From the NCBI RefSeq assembly GCF_016756395.1, contig NZ_AP018365.1, positions 8,311,501 to 8,375,500 of the forward strand: a DNA stretch of 64,000 bases, in the 5' to 3' direction. Shown here one piece after another: positions 44,705 through 53,498 of the stretch. Under the pieces are notes generated by a model. The model did not search any database. It was not told the DNA's origin and saw nothing but the letters and a program-made list of their open reading frames with translations. Source of the stretch: Streptomyces sp. SN-593. GTDB taxonomy: Bacteria; Actinomycetota; Actinomycetes; Streptomycetales; Streptomycetaceae. Made by a program: the position numbers and the translations under genes. Numbering within the stretch: the first letter of the stretch is position 1; every line of letters begins with the position of its first letter.

Positions 44705-46147
44705 ATGAGCGCAACCGCCGACATCGGCGTGACCGGGCTCGCGGTCATGGGCAGCAACCTCGCCCGCAACTTCGCCCGCCACGGCTTCACCGTGGCACTG
44801 CACAACCGCACCACCGCCAAGACCACCGCCCTCGTCGACGAGCACGGCGACGAGGGCGACTTCGTGGCCGCGCACACCCCCGAGGAGTTCGTGGCCGCGC
44901 TGAAGCGCCCGCGCCGGCTGGTCGTCATGGTCAAGGCCGGAGACCCCACGGACGCGGTGATCCGGGAGTTCGCCCCGCTGCTCGAGGACGGCGACGTCAT
45001 CATCGACGGCGGCAACGCGCACTTCGAGGACACCCGGCGCCGCGAGCGGGAACTGCGCGACCAGGGCATCCACTTCGTCGGCACCGGCATCTCCGGCGGC
45101 GAGGAGGGGGCGCTGAACGGCCCGTCCATCATGCCCGGCGGCTCCGAGCACTCCTACGAGTCACTCGGCCCGCTGCTGGAGCGGATCGCCGCGAAGGCGA
45201 AGGACGGCACGCCCTGCACCACCCACATCGGCCCCGACGGCGCCGGCCACTTCGTGAAGATGGTGCACAACGGCATCGAGTACGCCGACATGCAGCTCAT
45301 CGCCGAGGCGTACGACCTGCTGCGCGCCGTGGGCGGTTACACCCCCGAGCAGATCAGCGGCATCTTCCGCACCTGGAACACCGGCCGGCTCGACTCGTAC
45401 CTGATCGAGATCACCGCCGAGGTGCTGGCGCACACCGACGCCGCGACCGGCCGCCCCTTCGTGGACGTCGTCGCCGACGAGGCCGAGCAGAAGGGCACCG
45501 GACGCTGGACCGTGCAGACCGCGCTGGACCTCGGAGTGCCCGTCTCGGGAATCGCCGAGGCGGTCTTCGCGCGGTCGCTGTCCGGCCACGCCGACCTGCG
45601 CGCCGCCTCCCGCGATCTGCCCGGCCCGCACGCCGACGCGCTGTCCGGCCGGGCGGCGGCCGACTTCGCCGACCGGGTCGAGCAGGCCCTGTACGCCTCG
45701 AAGATCGTCTCCTACACCCAGGGCTTCCACCAGATCCAGGCCGGCAGCGACGCCTACGACTGGGACATCGACCTGGGCCGGATCGCGGCGATCTGGCGCG
45801 GCGGCTGCATCATCAGGGCCGCGTTCCTCGACCGGATCACCGCCGCCTACGACGGCAGCCCCGACCTGCCGAGCCTGCTGTCCGACCCGCGGTTCGCCGA
45901 GGAGATCGGCGCGGCCCAGGACGACTGGCGGGCCGTCGTGGCCGCGGCGGTGGCCGGCGGGGTGCCCGTGCCCGGCTTCTCCGCGGCCCTCGCCTACTAC
46001 GACGCGCTGCGCGCCGAACGGCTGCCGGCCGCGCTCACCCAGGGCCAGCGCGACTTCTTCGGCGCGCACACCTACCGGCGCGGCGACCGTGAGGGCGTCT
46101 TCCACACGCTGTGGGGCGGCAGCCGGGACGAGGTCGACGCGGGGTGA
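44705..46147 (+). CDS. gnd: 6-phosphogluconate dehydrogenase (NADP+, decarboxylating)
   Basis: 480 residues from ATG 44705, with CAGGAG 6-11 bases upstream. It is the full-length dimeric form. N-terminal NADP site is IGVTGLAVMGSNLARN. Then come DGGNAHFEDT, GTGISGGEEGALNGPSIMPGG and the catalytic GAGHFVKMVHNGIEYADMQ (Lys and Asn). It converts 6-phosphogluconate to ribulose 5-phosphate, CO2 and NADPH in the cytoplasmic pentose phosphate pathway. No zwf or pgl neighbour is present, so it stands outside the usual operon and may be a second copy in this genome. Confidence 0.96.
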   Translation: MSATADIGVTGLAVMGSNLARNFARHGFTVALHNRTTAKTTALVDEHGDEGDFVAAHTPEEFVAALKRPRRLVVMVKAGDPTDAVIREFAPLLEDGDVIIDGGNAHFEDTRRRERELRDQGIHFVGTGISGGEEGALNGPSIMPGGSEHSYESLGPLLERIAAKAKDGTPCTTHIGPDGAGHFVKMVHNGIEYADMQLIAEAYDLLRAVGGYTPEQISGIFRTWNTGRLDSYLIEITAEVLAHTDAATGRPFVDVVADEAEQKGTGRWTVQTALDLGVPVSGIAEAVFARSLSGHADLRAASRDLPGPHADALSGRAAADFADRVEQALYASKIVSYTQGFHQIQAGSDAYDWDIDLGRIAAIWRGGCIIRAAFLDRITAAYDGSPDLPSLLSDPRFAEEIGAAQDDWRAVVAAAVAGGVPVPGFSAALAYYDALRAERLPAALTQGQRDFFGAHTYRRGDREGVFHTLWGGSRDEVDAG

Positions 46148-46226
46148 CCCGCGTACGGCACCGGAACGGGGGAACGTGGTCAGTACAGGGGCACCGGGCG
46201 TGCCCCGCGCGAAAGGCAGGTGGGGA

Positions 46227-46583
46227 ATGATCGAACCCGCGGATCTGCGCGAGTGGCGCGACCACGACGTGGTCGACGAGGAGAGCCACAAGATCGGCGG
46301 TCTGGAAGCGGTCTACGTGGACACCGCCACCGACCAGCCGTCGGTGGTGACGGTCCGGATCGGGCTGCCGACCCGGCACCGTCTGGTCTTCGTGCCCGTC
46401 CTGCACGCGGTGGTCGGCCCCGGCTACGTACGGGTCCCGTACGCCAGGACACTGGTGAAGTCGGCCCCCTCGATCGGCACGGACGACGTCCTGCCGGCCG
46501 AGGACGAGGAGGCGATCTTCCAGCACTACGGGCTCCCGTACGAGCCGGTGGCCAAGGGCACCAGGCTCCTGGCCCGCCGCTGA
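46227..46583 (+). CDS. PRC-barrel domain protein
   Basis: 118 residues from ATG 46227 (GGTGGGG-type site 2-8 bases upstream). The core DVVDEESHKIGGLEAVYVDT is a PRC-barrel beta fold; the second half (VPYARTLVKSAPS, DEEAIFQHYGLPY) is typical of actinomycete stress-related PRC proteins. It may bind protein partners or RNA; function is not established. It leads a close group with the two membrane-protein genes that follow. Confidence 0.85.
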   Translation: MIEPADLREWRDHDVVDEESHKIGGLEAVYVDTATDQPSVVTVRIGLPTRHRLVFVPVLHAVVGPGYVRVPYARTLVKSAPSIGTDDVLPAEDEEAIFQHYGLPYEPVAKGTRLLARR

Positions 46584-46634
46584 GCGTCCGCAGCCCCGCC
46601 GCCGCCCGCCCACCGCCCCGAAAGGACACGGATC

Positions 46635-46802
46635 GTGACCCTGTTCCTCCTGCTGATCATCGTGGCGATCGTCCTCGGGCTGATCGGCGCGGTCGCCGGC
46701 GGCCTCGGCTTCCTCCTCGCCATCGGCATCGTGGTGTTCGTCGCCGACCTGGCGTGGGGGGTGTGGCGACTGCGCCGCAGGCGGCCGCGGACGGTCCGCT
46801 GA
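46635..46802 (+). CDS. Small hydrophobic membrane protein
   Basis: 55 residues from GTG 46635, with AAAGGA 9 bases upstream. Almost continuous hydrophobic segment (LFLLLIIVAIVLGLIGAVAG, then GFLLAIGIVVFVADLAWGVW) and a basic tail (RLRRRRPRTVR): two membrane helices with the C-terminus inside. All codons follow local usage. Such stress-linked hydrophobic peptides are common in streptomycetes. Located between the PRC and DedA genes, 51 and 16 bases away. Confidence 0.75.
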   Translation: MTLFLLLIIVAIVLGLIGAVAGGLGFLLAIGIVVFVADLAWGVWRLRRRRPRTVR

Positions 46803-46818
46803 GGCGGCCGGCGACGGC

Positions 46819-47541
46819 ATGGGCGCGATCACCGACTGGCTCACCCACTCCTCCGGCCCGGCCGTCTACGCGGTCGTGGGCGCCCTCGTGTTCTGCGAGG
46901 ACGCCCTCTTCTTCGGCTTCGTGCTCCCCGGCGAGACGGCGGTGGTGCTCGGCGGGGTCGTGGCCAACCAGGGCGGCGTGTCGGTGTTCTGGCTGTGCGT
47001 GGTGGTGGTGCTGGCGGCGGTGGCCGGCGACAGCGTCGGCTACGAGGTGGGCCGGCGGTTCGGCCCGCGCATCCTGGACAGCAGGGCGCTGCGCGGCCAC
47101 CACGAACGCATCGACCACGCCCAGGAGCTGATCCGCAGGCGCGGCCCGGCCGCGGTCTTCCTCGGCCGTTTCATCGCCTTCTTCCGCGCCCTGATGCCGG
47201 CGCTCGCCGGGATCTCCCGCATGCCCTACCGGGTCTTCCTGGTCTTCAACGCCGCCGGCGGGCTGGTGTGGGGGATCGGCTTCACCCTGCTCGGCTACTA
47301 CGCCGGCGACGCGTACAAGCGGGTCGAGCGCACCGCGGGCACGGCGGTGGCGATCGTCGTCGCGGTGGTCGTGGTCGGGGCCCTCGTCTACTGGCACCTC
47401 AGGCGCCGCCGGCGCGAGGCGGGGCAGGAGCAGGGCCCGCGGACGCCCGGCCCCTCGCAGCACTCCGAGCACGGACGGCCCTCCGGGCAGGACCGCGAAC
47501 CGGGGAGCGGTGACGACTCCGCCCGGGACGCCGGCCGTTGA
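46819..47541 (+). CDS. DedA-family membrane protein
   Basis: 240 residues from ATG 46819. Marks of the DedA/VTT family: FCEDALFFGFVLPGETAVVLGG, then GDSVGYEVGRRFG and FLGRFIAFFRALMPALAGISRM with the conserved Arg. About five to six membrane helices, then a Pro/Ser/Gly-rich hydrophilic tail of about 40 residues. DedA proteins act as lipid scramblases or undecaprenyl phosphate carriers and keep envelope integrity. Last gene of the small envelope-stress group. Confidence 0.9.
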   Translation: MGAITDWLTHSSGPAVYAVVGALVFCEDALFFGFVLPGETAVVLGGVVANQGGVSVFWLCVVVVLAAVAGDSVGYEVGRRFGPRILDSRALRGHHERIDHAQELIRRRGPAAVFLGRFIAFFRALMPALAGISRMPYRVFLVFNAAGGLVWGIGFTLLGYYAGDAYKRVERTAGTAVAIVVAVVVVGALVYWHLRRRRREAGQEQGPRTPGPSQHSEHGRPSGQDREPGSGDDSARDAGR

Positions 47542-47758
47542 TCCGACGATCGGTTGATCGGTCCGGGCGTTTTCGAACAGGGCGCACAGAATGTGCGGAT
47601 ACGGCAACAATCCGCGGCGGCGGTGGTTCGGAGCGGCGCGGGGCGAGTACGCCCTAGGTATGCGTGCCGCGTCATCGACACCGCGGGGAGGCGGGGGACA
47701 CCCGGCGGAGCCGCGGACGGGGCAGCGCGTCCTGCACCGCGCGAGTGAAAGGCCGGCC

Positions 47759-48598
47759 ATGACCGTCAAGGGCATCGACGTCGCTTCCTACCAGTCCAGT
47801 ACCTTCAGCACCTCCGGCCTCGGATTCGTGATGGTCAAGGCCACCGAGGGCACCGGGTACCTCAACCCCAAGCACGCCGCGCAGGTCGCGCACGCCCGGG
47901 ACGCGGGCCTCACCGTCGGCCACTACCACTTCGCCCGGCCCGGCAGCATGTCCGCGCAGGTCACGTATTTCCTCAAGCACGCCGGCCTGAAGACGAGCGA
48001 CATCCTCGCCCTGGACTGGGAGGACACCGGGGTGTCGGGGGCGGACAAGGACGCCTTCATCAAGGCGCTCCAGAAGGAGTCGCCCGCCCACCGGGTGCTG
48101 CTCTACTGCAACGTCGACTTCTGGCTGCACCGCGACACCACCTCCTTCTGCGGGGACGGGCTGTGGATCGCCGACCCCGAGTCGGACGCCGGCCACCCGC
48201 GGGTGGAGCACGCCTGGACGCTCCACCAGTACAGCGTCTCCGGCGGCGTGGACCGCAACGTCGCCAACTTCGCCAGCAGCGACGCGCTCACCGCATGGGC
48301 GGCGAAGGGGAGTTCCGGCGCCGTGCCGAAGTACGAGCCGTTCCCCGGCGCCTCCTGGTTCACCGTCGGCCGCAAGTCGCCTGTCGTCGCCGCGATGCAC
48401 GCGCGCCTGGTCGCGGTCGGCTGCAACCGCTACAAGAGCACCGCGAACAAGGACGTGATCGGCTCCGGCGACATCGCCTCCTACGAGGCGTGGCAGCGCA
48501 AGTACAGCGACGCGCACGACAAGGACTGGTCCGGCGCCGCGCTGAAGTGGCCTCCCGGCAAGGAGACTTGGAACGCCCTGCACGTGCCGAACGTCTGA
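47759..48598 (+). CDS. Phage-type GH25 lysozyme with C-terminal cell-wall binding domain, no signal peptide
   Basis: 279 residues from ATG 47759, with GAAAGG 6-11 bases upstream. The catalytic domain opens with VKGIDVASYQSS (Asp6), contains FVMVKATEGTGYLNP and the acidic LDWEDTG (about 84), the GH25 pattern for cleaving N-acetylmuramic linkages in peptidoglycan. The C-terminal about 80 residues (FPGASWFTVGRKSPVVAAMH, then CNRYKSTANKD, YEAWQRKYSD, KETWNALHVPN) match the wall-binding domain of actinophage endolysins. No secretion signal is present, as in phage lysins that need a holin. No other phage gene is nearby, so it looks like a domesticated or cargo lysin. Confidence 0.85.
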   Translation: MTVKGIDVASYQSSTFSTSGLGFVMVKATEGTGYLNPKHAAQVAHARDAGLTVGHYHFARPGSMSAQVTYFLKHAGLKTSDILALDWEDTGVSGADKDAFIKALQKESPAHRVLLYCNVDFWLHRDTTSFCGDGLWIADPESDAGHPRVEHAWTLHQYSVSGGVDRNVANFASSDALTAWAAKGSSGAVPKYEPFPGASWFTVGRKSPVVAAMHARLVAVGCNRYKSTANKDVIGSGDIASYEAWQRKYSDAHDKDWSGAALKWPPGKETWNALHVPNV

Positions 48599-48618
48599 CC
48601 GCGGCCGACCGGCCCGGT

Positions 48619-48675
48619 GCGCGCGTCACCCGCGCGGGTGGCCGTACCCGACACGGCCGGGCGGGTGACGCGCGC
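48619..48675 (+). terminator. Two-tier terminator after the GH25 gene
   Basis: A perfect 15-bp outer stem (48619-48633 with 48661-48675) encloses a 6-bp inner stem (GGCCGT with ACGGCC), 20 bases after the stop. Confidence 0.75.
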
Positions 48676-48719
48676 CCGGCCGGCCGTTATCCGCGGCGTC
48701 GGGCGGGAAGAGCGCCACC

Positions 48720-49763
48720 ATGGAGCCCATCGAGGCGCTGGACCGGATCGCGTTCCTGCTGGAGCGCGCCCTCGCGCCCTCCTACCGCGTACGGGCGTTC
48801 CGCAACGCCGCCGACGTCGTCGCCGCGCTTCCGCCCGCGGAAGTCGAGCAGCGCGCGCGTACCGGGCGGCTCACCGACCTCAAGGGGATCGGCGCGACCA
48901 CCGCCGCCGTGGTCGCGGAGGCATGCGCGGGCCGTACCCCCTCCTACCTCGCCGACCTCGAACGCACCCAGCCCCCGCCACCCCCCGACGCCGCCGGCCG
49001 GTCGCTGCGGGCGGCGCTGCGCGGCGACTGCCACGTGCACTCCGACTGGTCCGACGGCGGCAGCCCCATCGAGGCGATGGCCCGCACCGCCCGCGACCTC
49101 GGCCACTCCTGGATGGTGCTCACCGACCACAGCCCCCGCCTCAAGGTCGCCCACGGGCTGACCGCCGAGCGGCTCGCCCGCCAACTCGACGTCGTCGCGG
49201 AACTCAACGAACGCCTCGCACCCTTCCGGGTGCTCACCGGCATCGAGTGCGACATCCTCTCCGACGGCGGCCTCGACCAGACCGACGACCTCCTCGACCG
49301 GCTGGACGTCGTCGTCGCCTCCGCCCACTCCGAACTGCGCATGCCGGCTGCGGACTTCACCCGCCGCCTGGTCACCGCGGTGCGCAACCCCCTCGTCGAC
49401 GTGCTCGGCCACTGCACCAACCGGCTGATCGGCGAGGCCAAGCAGCGGCCCGAGTCCACCTTCGACGCCGAGGCCGTCCTCACCGCCTGCGCCGAGGCCG
49501 GCACCGCCGTCGAGATCAACAGCAGCCCCCACCGCCTCGACCCCCCGACCCGCCTCCTCACCCTCGCCCGCGACCTCGGCACCCTCTTCTCCATCGACAG
49601 CGACGCCCACGCCCCCGGCCAACTCGACTGGCAACTCCACGGATGCGCCCGCGCCGAAGCCGCCTCCATCCCCTCACCCCGCATCCTCACCACCTGGACC
49701 GCCCCCCAACTCCTCACCTGGACCACCACCCGCACCCCACCCCCAGAAAGCCCCGCCCCCTGA
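48720..49763 (+). CDS. PHP-domain protein with N-terminal helix-hairpin-helix (PolX-like without polymerase)
   Basis: 347 residues from ATG 48720, with GGGAAGA about 9 bases upstream. Residues about 1-85 resemble the 8-kDa helix-hairpin-helix of DNA polymerase beta/X (YRVRAFRNAADVV, then LTDLKGIGATTAAVVAEAC). A PHP phosphoesterase follows with its metal motifs: DCHVHSDWSDG (near 102), LTDHS, GIECDI, VVASAHSE, GHCTNR and IDSDAH. The polymerase palm of bacterial PolX is absent. It may be a DNA-end-trimming phosphoesterase, but no direct evidence is visible. Monocistronic. Confidence 0.88.
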   Translation: MEPIEALDRIAFLLERALAPSYRVRAFRNAADVVAALPPAEVEQRARTGRLTDLKGIGATTAAVVAEACAGRTPSYLADLERTQPPPPPDAAGRSLRAALRGDCHVHSDWSDGGSPIEAMARTARDLGHSWMVLTDHSPRLKVAHGLTAERLARQLDVVAELNERLAPFRVLTGIECDILSDGGLDQTDDLLDRLDVVVASAHSELRMPAADFTRRLVTAVRNPLVDVLGHCTNRLIGEAKQRPESTFDAEAVLTACAEAGTAVEINSSPHRLDPPTRLLTLARDLGTLFSIDSDAHAPGQLDWQLHGCARAEAASIPSPRILTTWTAPQLLTWTTTRTPPPESPAP

Positions 49764-50143
49764 CCCCGGCCCAGCCCTAACCCCGCCGCCACGAACCCCA
49801 CCCCCCACGCCCCCACGCCCCCACGCGCTCCCGTGCCAACGAACCCCTGTGCCACCAACGAACCCCCGCCGCCACCACTCCCGCCGCCGCCACCCCCCGT
49901 GCCTAGGACCCCGGAGAGACGTGAGCGGGGGCGAAGGGGGCGGGGTTCGAGACGTTCGTATATTTGTGGCGCGGACACCGGGGCAAGGTGACGGAGGACC
50001 CGCAGGCGCCGTAAATATGCAGTCTCGAACCCCGTCGCCGGAGCCCCCGCGACCGACCCGACCCGCCCGGACCCGCCCGGACCCGACCCGGCACGGCACG
50101 TTACGGCGGCACGAGACCCGGCACGGCACGGCACGGCACGACC
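49764..50143. ncRNA. Large three-tier inverted-repeat structure between convergent genes (candidate structured RNA or element)
   Basis: In this 380-base gap the segment 49925-50050 folds as three stacked stems. These are 8 perfect bp (49925-49932 with 50043-50050), 13 perfect bp (49941-49953 with 50022-50034) and 13 bp including two G-U pairs (49960-49972 with 50006-50018). A 33-base apical loop holds CACC/GGTG. The inner stem contains TATATTT/AAATAT, very AT-rich for this genome. It lies between the PHP gene (plus) and the BKACE gene (minus). It could be a double terminator, a mobile-element remnant or a small RNA; strand is undecided. Flanks are C-rich and hold GGCAC pentamer repeats (about 50120-50141). 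Confidence 0.5.
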
Positions 50144-50887
50144 TCAGCCCCGCACCGCCGCAACCTCCGCGATCCCCGCCCGCACAAGCTCCGCGTTGTC
50201 CGCCGCCGCACCCCCGTCCGGCAGGACCACCGTGTCCTCCAACCCGATCCGCACGTCAAGCCCCCGCCGCGCCGCAAGCCGCAGCACCGGCCACGCCCCA
50301 CCCTCCTCCCCGTGCAGCAGCACCGCCCCCCGCCCCACCCGGTCCAACCCACCCGCCGCCGCCAACTCCTCCAGAAGCGCCACCCCACTGTCCACCGCCG
50401 TCGCCGGATCCCGGTCCACCACCTCCGCCAGCACCCGCACCACCCGCCCCACCTGCGGCCACTCCCGCAACCTGGCGGCCCCGTCCGTCCCGGAGAACAC
50501 CCCCGCCTCCACCCCGATCCCGACCGACAACAGCGCGTCGGCCACGATCTCCGCCCCCTCCTCGTGCCAGTTGACCGACGCGTGGTCCGGCAGCACCGAC
50601 CACGACCGCACCAGCGCGGCCCGCCGCTGCGGATCGGGTTCGGTCCACGCCCCGGTGGTGACCCCGACGGGCACTCCGGGCGCGGACGCCCGCACCGCCG
50701 CGACCGCGGCGTCCACGCTCACCGCCGCCATGGTCTCCGCCCCCTTCCCGTCCCTGGGATGGAGGTGGATCGAGCGCGCGCCGGCGAGGACGGACGCGGC
50801 CGCGGCGTCGCCGAGTTCCCACGCCGCCACCGGCACCGCCTCGCACACGGACCGGTCCCTGCCGCCGTTCAGACATACCTGGAGCAT
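50144..50887 (-). CDS. BKACE (3-keto-5-aminohexanoate cleavage)-family protein
   Basis: 247 residues from ATG 50887; a weak ribosome site only. TIM-barrel BKACE/DUF849 pattern: MLQVCLNGGRD start, SIHLHPRDG (zinc-binding His pair), GVTTGAWTEPD, VNWHEEGAE and GLEDTVVLPDGGAAADNAEL. These enzymes join acetyl-CoA with a beta-keto acid and split it; the substrate varies widely. It is shorter than typical members (about 270-310 residues), mostly by compact loops. Divergent from the BrkB gene; monocistronic. Confidence 0.85.
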   Translation of the reverse strand: MLQVCLNGGRDRSVCEAVPVAAWELGDAAAASVLAGARSIHLHPRDGKGAETMAAVSVDAAVAAVRASAPGVPVGVTTGAWTEPDPQRRAALVRSWSVLPDHASVNWHEEGAEIVADALLSVGIGVEAGVFSGTDGAARLREWPQVGRVVRVLAEVVDRDPATAVDSGVALLEELAAAGGLDRVGRGAVLLHGEEGGAWPVLRLAARRGLDVRIGLEDTVVLPDGGAAADNAELVRAGIAEVAAVRG

Positions 50888-51133
50888 GGCAAGATCATCC
50901 CAGTCCGCCCCGCGTCCCCCGCTGAGCCGGCGCCGTCCGGTCCGACCGTGTCGGGCGACTCGTCCGCAGTCAACTGCCCCCGGTCCGGGACCCGTCCGAC
51001 GGACGGCGGTCGCGCGGCCTCCGCCGCCCCGCACCGGGTGGGGCGGCCCGGACCGCCATGGAAACGCCTCCCGCGGGCACACGACCGGCACACGACGCGG
51101 GGAACGCCCGCGAAGCAGGGCGGAAGGAGCAGC

Positions 51134-52426
51134 GTGGCAGGGAGCAGGGACGCGGCCGGGCGCGCCGGGCGGGCGGCCAGGAAGGCCGAGCGCGCCGGGA
51201 AGGCCGTGGCAGACCGGGGGGACGAGGGCCCCGGGGGGCCCGCCGCAGTCGAGGCGGCCGGACGGCCCGAGCCGCCCGCGGCGGAGCCCCCCGACCCGGA
51301 GCACGACCCGGAGCACGGCCCGGCGCCCGACCCGGCCCCGGACACCAGGCCCCTGCGCCGGGCCCGCGCCGTGTGGCGGTTCGGCCGCACCCTGGTCCGC
51401 GCGGTGGCCGCCGCGTGGGAGAAGGACGTCACCGAGCGGGCCGCGGCCCTGACGTACTACGCGGTGCTCGCGCTCTTCCCCGCGCTGCTGATGACGGTGT
51501 CCCTGCTCGGCATGGCCGGAGGCCCCTCCGAGAGCAGCCTGTCCGCGGGGGTCACCGCGATGCTTCCGTCCGAGTCGCGCCCGGTGGTGGTGTCGGCGCT
51601 CCAGGACATGGCCCACGACCACCGGGCGACGCTGTCGCTCGCCATAGGAAGCGGCCTGGGCGCGATGTGGTCGGCGTCGAGCTACGCGGCGGTCTTCCGG
51701 CGCGCCCTGCACGCCATGTACGGCGTGGACGGGCGCCGGCCGGCCTGGCGCACCGGCCCGCGGGTGGTGCTGACCTCGCTGACGCTGCTGGTGCTGCTGG
51801 TGGCGAGTGCGGTCTGCCTGGTGGTCACCGGAGCGATCGCGCACCGCACCGGCTCGGTCCTGCACATGAGCGGGCCCGCGCAGGCGGCGTGGCGCGGGCT
51901 GCGCTGGCCGCTGCTGCTGGTGACGGCCTCGGCGCTGGTCCTCGTGCTCTTCCGGACCGGTCCGCGCGGCACCCGCACGGTCCGCGCGATGGCGCCCGGC
52001 GGAGCGCTCGCGGTGGTGCTGTGGTTGGCGGCCTCGGCCGGGTTCGCCGCGTACACCGCGCGCATGGGGACGTACAACCGGCTCTACGGCCCGCTGGCCA
52101 GCACCGTCATCTTCCTGGTCTGGCTGTGGTTCTCCAACCTGGCGCTGATGATCGGTGCCCACTTCAACGTCGAGCACGCGCGCGCCGTCGCGGAGCGCGC
52201 GGCCGCCGCGAAGCGGGGCGGGGGAGCGGGCACCGACGCCGCGGACGGCGGCCTGGACGAGGAGGACCGCCGGGACCGTGCGGCGGGCCGGGACGCCGCG
52301 GTCGGCGCGGCGGACCCGGCGGCCCTGGAGGGCGCCGCGGACGCGCTGCCCGCCGCGGGCCTGGCCTCGCCCGCGGGAGCGCCGCAGGTCAGGCTCCGCG
52401 GAACCCGCCGGTGGGCGCGCGGGTGA
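51134..52426 (+). CDS. YihY/BrkB-family membrane protein
   Basis: 430 residues from GTG 51134 with GGAAGGAGC 4-12 bases upstream. A charged N-terminal region of about 85 residues precedes the family core with six membrane helices: ERAAALTYYAVLALFPALLM, SSYAAVFRRALHAMYGV, GPLASTVIFLVWLWFSNLALMIGAHFN. The C-terminal about 80 residues are Ala/Gly/Asp-rich and probably disordered. Function of the family is unresolved; RNase BN annotation for it is outdated. The CorA gene follows after 34 bases, probably in one transcript. Confidence 0.9.
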   Translation: MAGSRDAAGRAGRAARKAERAGKAVADRGDEGPGGPAAVEAAGRPEPPAAEPPDPEHDPEHGPAPDPAPDTRPLRRARAVWRFGRTLVRAVAAAWEKDVTERAAALTYYAVLALFPALLMTVSLLGMAGGPSESSLSAGVTAMLPSESRPVVVSALQDMAHDHRATLSLAIGSGLGAMWSASSYAAVFRRALHAMYGVDGRRPAWRTGPRVVLTSLTLLVLLVASAVCLVVTGAIAHRTGSVLHMSGPAQAAWRGLRWPLLLVTASALVLVLFRTGPRGTRTVRAMAPGGALAVVLWLAASAGFAAYTARMGTYNRLYGPLASTVIFLVWLWFSNLALMIGAHFNVEHARAVAERAAAAKRGGGAGTDAADGGLDEEDRRDRAAGRDAAVGAADPAALEGAADALPAAGLASPAGAPQVRLRGTRRWARG

Positions 52427-52460
52427 TAGATCCCGGCGCCCGTGAGGAAGGAATGTGCAC

Positions 52461-53444
52461 GTGATCGTCGACTGCGCCATCTACCGTGACGGCCGCCGCA
52501 CCGGCTCCCCGGACGACCTGTCCGACGCCCTGGACCAGGCCCGCAGCCAGGGCGACTCCTTCGTGTGGATCGGCGTGCACGACCCGACCGAGGCCGAGTT
52601 CGCCGGCATCGCCTCGGAGTTCGGGCTGCACCCGCTCGCGGTCGAGGACGTGCTCAAGGCCCACCAGCGGCCCAAGCTGGAGACCTACCCGGGCGCGCTG
52701 TTCGCCGTGCTGCGCCCGCTGCGCTACCACGACGACACCGGCACGGTCAGCGCCAGCGAGCTGATGGTCTTCATCGGCGACGCGTTCGTGGTGACCATCC
52801 GCCACGGCGCCACCTCCACCGCGGCGCAGGCACGCGCCCGGCTGGAGGAGCGGCCGGAGGTGCTCCGGCGCGGCCCGGTCGTGGTGCTCCACGCGATCTG
52901 CGACAGCGTCGTGGACGACTACCTGGAGGTCGCGGCGGACCTCCAGGTGGACCTGGAGGAGCTGGAGGAGAAGGTGTTCGCGCCCGTCGGCGGCGACTCG
53001 GCGCGCACCGCCGCGACCATCTACGCCTTCAAGCGGCAGGTGCTGGAGTTCCGTCGCGCCAGCGGCCCGCTCGCCGAGCCGATGGCGCGGATGGCCGCCG
53101 GCGGCATGCCGTACACGGACCGGCACACCCAGCCGTTCTTCCGCGACGTCGCCGACCACCTCACCCGGGTCTCCGACGCGGGGGAGGGGCTGGACCGGCT
53201 GCTGTCCGACATCCTCGCCGCCCACCTCACCCAGGTCGGGGTCCGGCAGAACGACGACATGCGCAAGATCTCCGCCTGGGCGGCCATGGCCGCGGTGCCC
53301 ACGATGATCGCCGGCATCTACGGGATGAACTTCGACCACATGCCGGAGCTGCGCCAGGTCTGGGGCTACCCGGCGGTGCTGGCCCTGATGGCGGTGGCGG
53401 TCCTGTGGCTGTACCGGCTCTTCAAGCACCGCGGCTGGCTGTGA
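52461..53444 (+). CDS. corA: CorA-family magnesium/cobalt transporter
   Basis: 327 residues. GTG 52461 is preferred over GTG 52455, since GAGGAAGGA then has normal spacing and the protein starts VIVDCAIY as in homologues. A large cytoplasmic alpha/beta domain and long helix are followed by two C-terminal membrane helices with the signature loop YGMNF (about 287). It forms a pentameric Mg2+/Co2+ channel. Likely co-transcribed with BrkB. Confidence 0.93.
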   Translation: MIVDCAIYRDGRRTGSPDDLSDALDQARSQGDSFVWIGVHDPTEAEFAGIASEFGLHPLAVEDVLKAHQRPKLETYPGALFAVLRPLRYHDDTGTVSASELMVFIGDAFVVTIRHGATSTAAQARARLEERPEVLRRGPVVVLHAICDSVVDDYLEVAADLQVDLEELEEKVFAPVGGDSARTAATIYAFKRQVLEFRRASGPLAEPMARMAAGGMPYTDRHTQPFFRDVADHLTRVSDAGEGLDRLLSDILAAHLTQVGVRQNDDMRKISAWAAMAAVPTMIAGIYGMNFDHMPELRQVWGYPAVLALMAVAVLWLYRLFKHRGWL

Positions 53445-53498
53445 CGGCGGACGGGACCGGGACGAGGACCGGGACGGGCCGACGCCGGGGACGACGGC

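Noticed and set aside
39880..45132. Very long open frame on the minus strand spanning the exporter and beyond
   Set aside because: Only its 3' part (after ATG 41685) is the exporter half; the rest is an Arg/Gly/Pro-rich shadow antisense or out of frame to the partner exporter, GlsB and gnd genes.
47568..47590. CGAAC near the GH25 gene considered as an SOS (LexA) box
   Set aside because: Only one half-site; the second half GTTCG is missing at the required distance.
47542..47758. Leader of the lysozyme gene considered as a c-di-AMP (ydaO) riboswitch
   Set aside because: I could not find the conserved core elements of that class; only a short GCACA/TGTGC hairpin is present.
49944..49953. GGTTCGAGAC resembling a tRNA T-arm
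   Set aside because: No acceptor stem, anticodon arm or D-arm at the right distances; the match is part of the inverted repeat.
49849..50574. Pro-rich open frame across the large inverted repeat
   Set aside because: Low-complexity translation, antisense to the BKACE gene over half its length, and no ribosome site.
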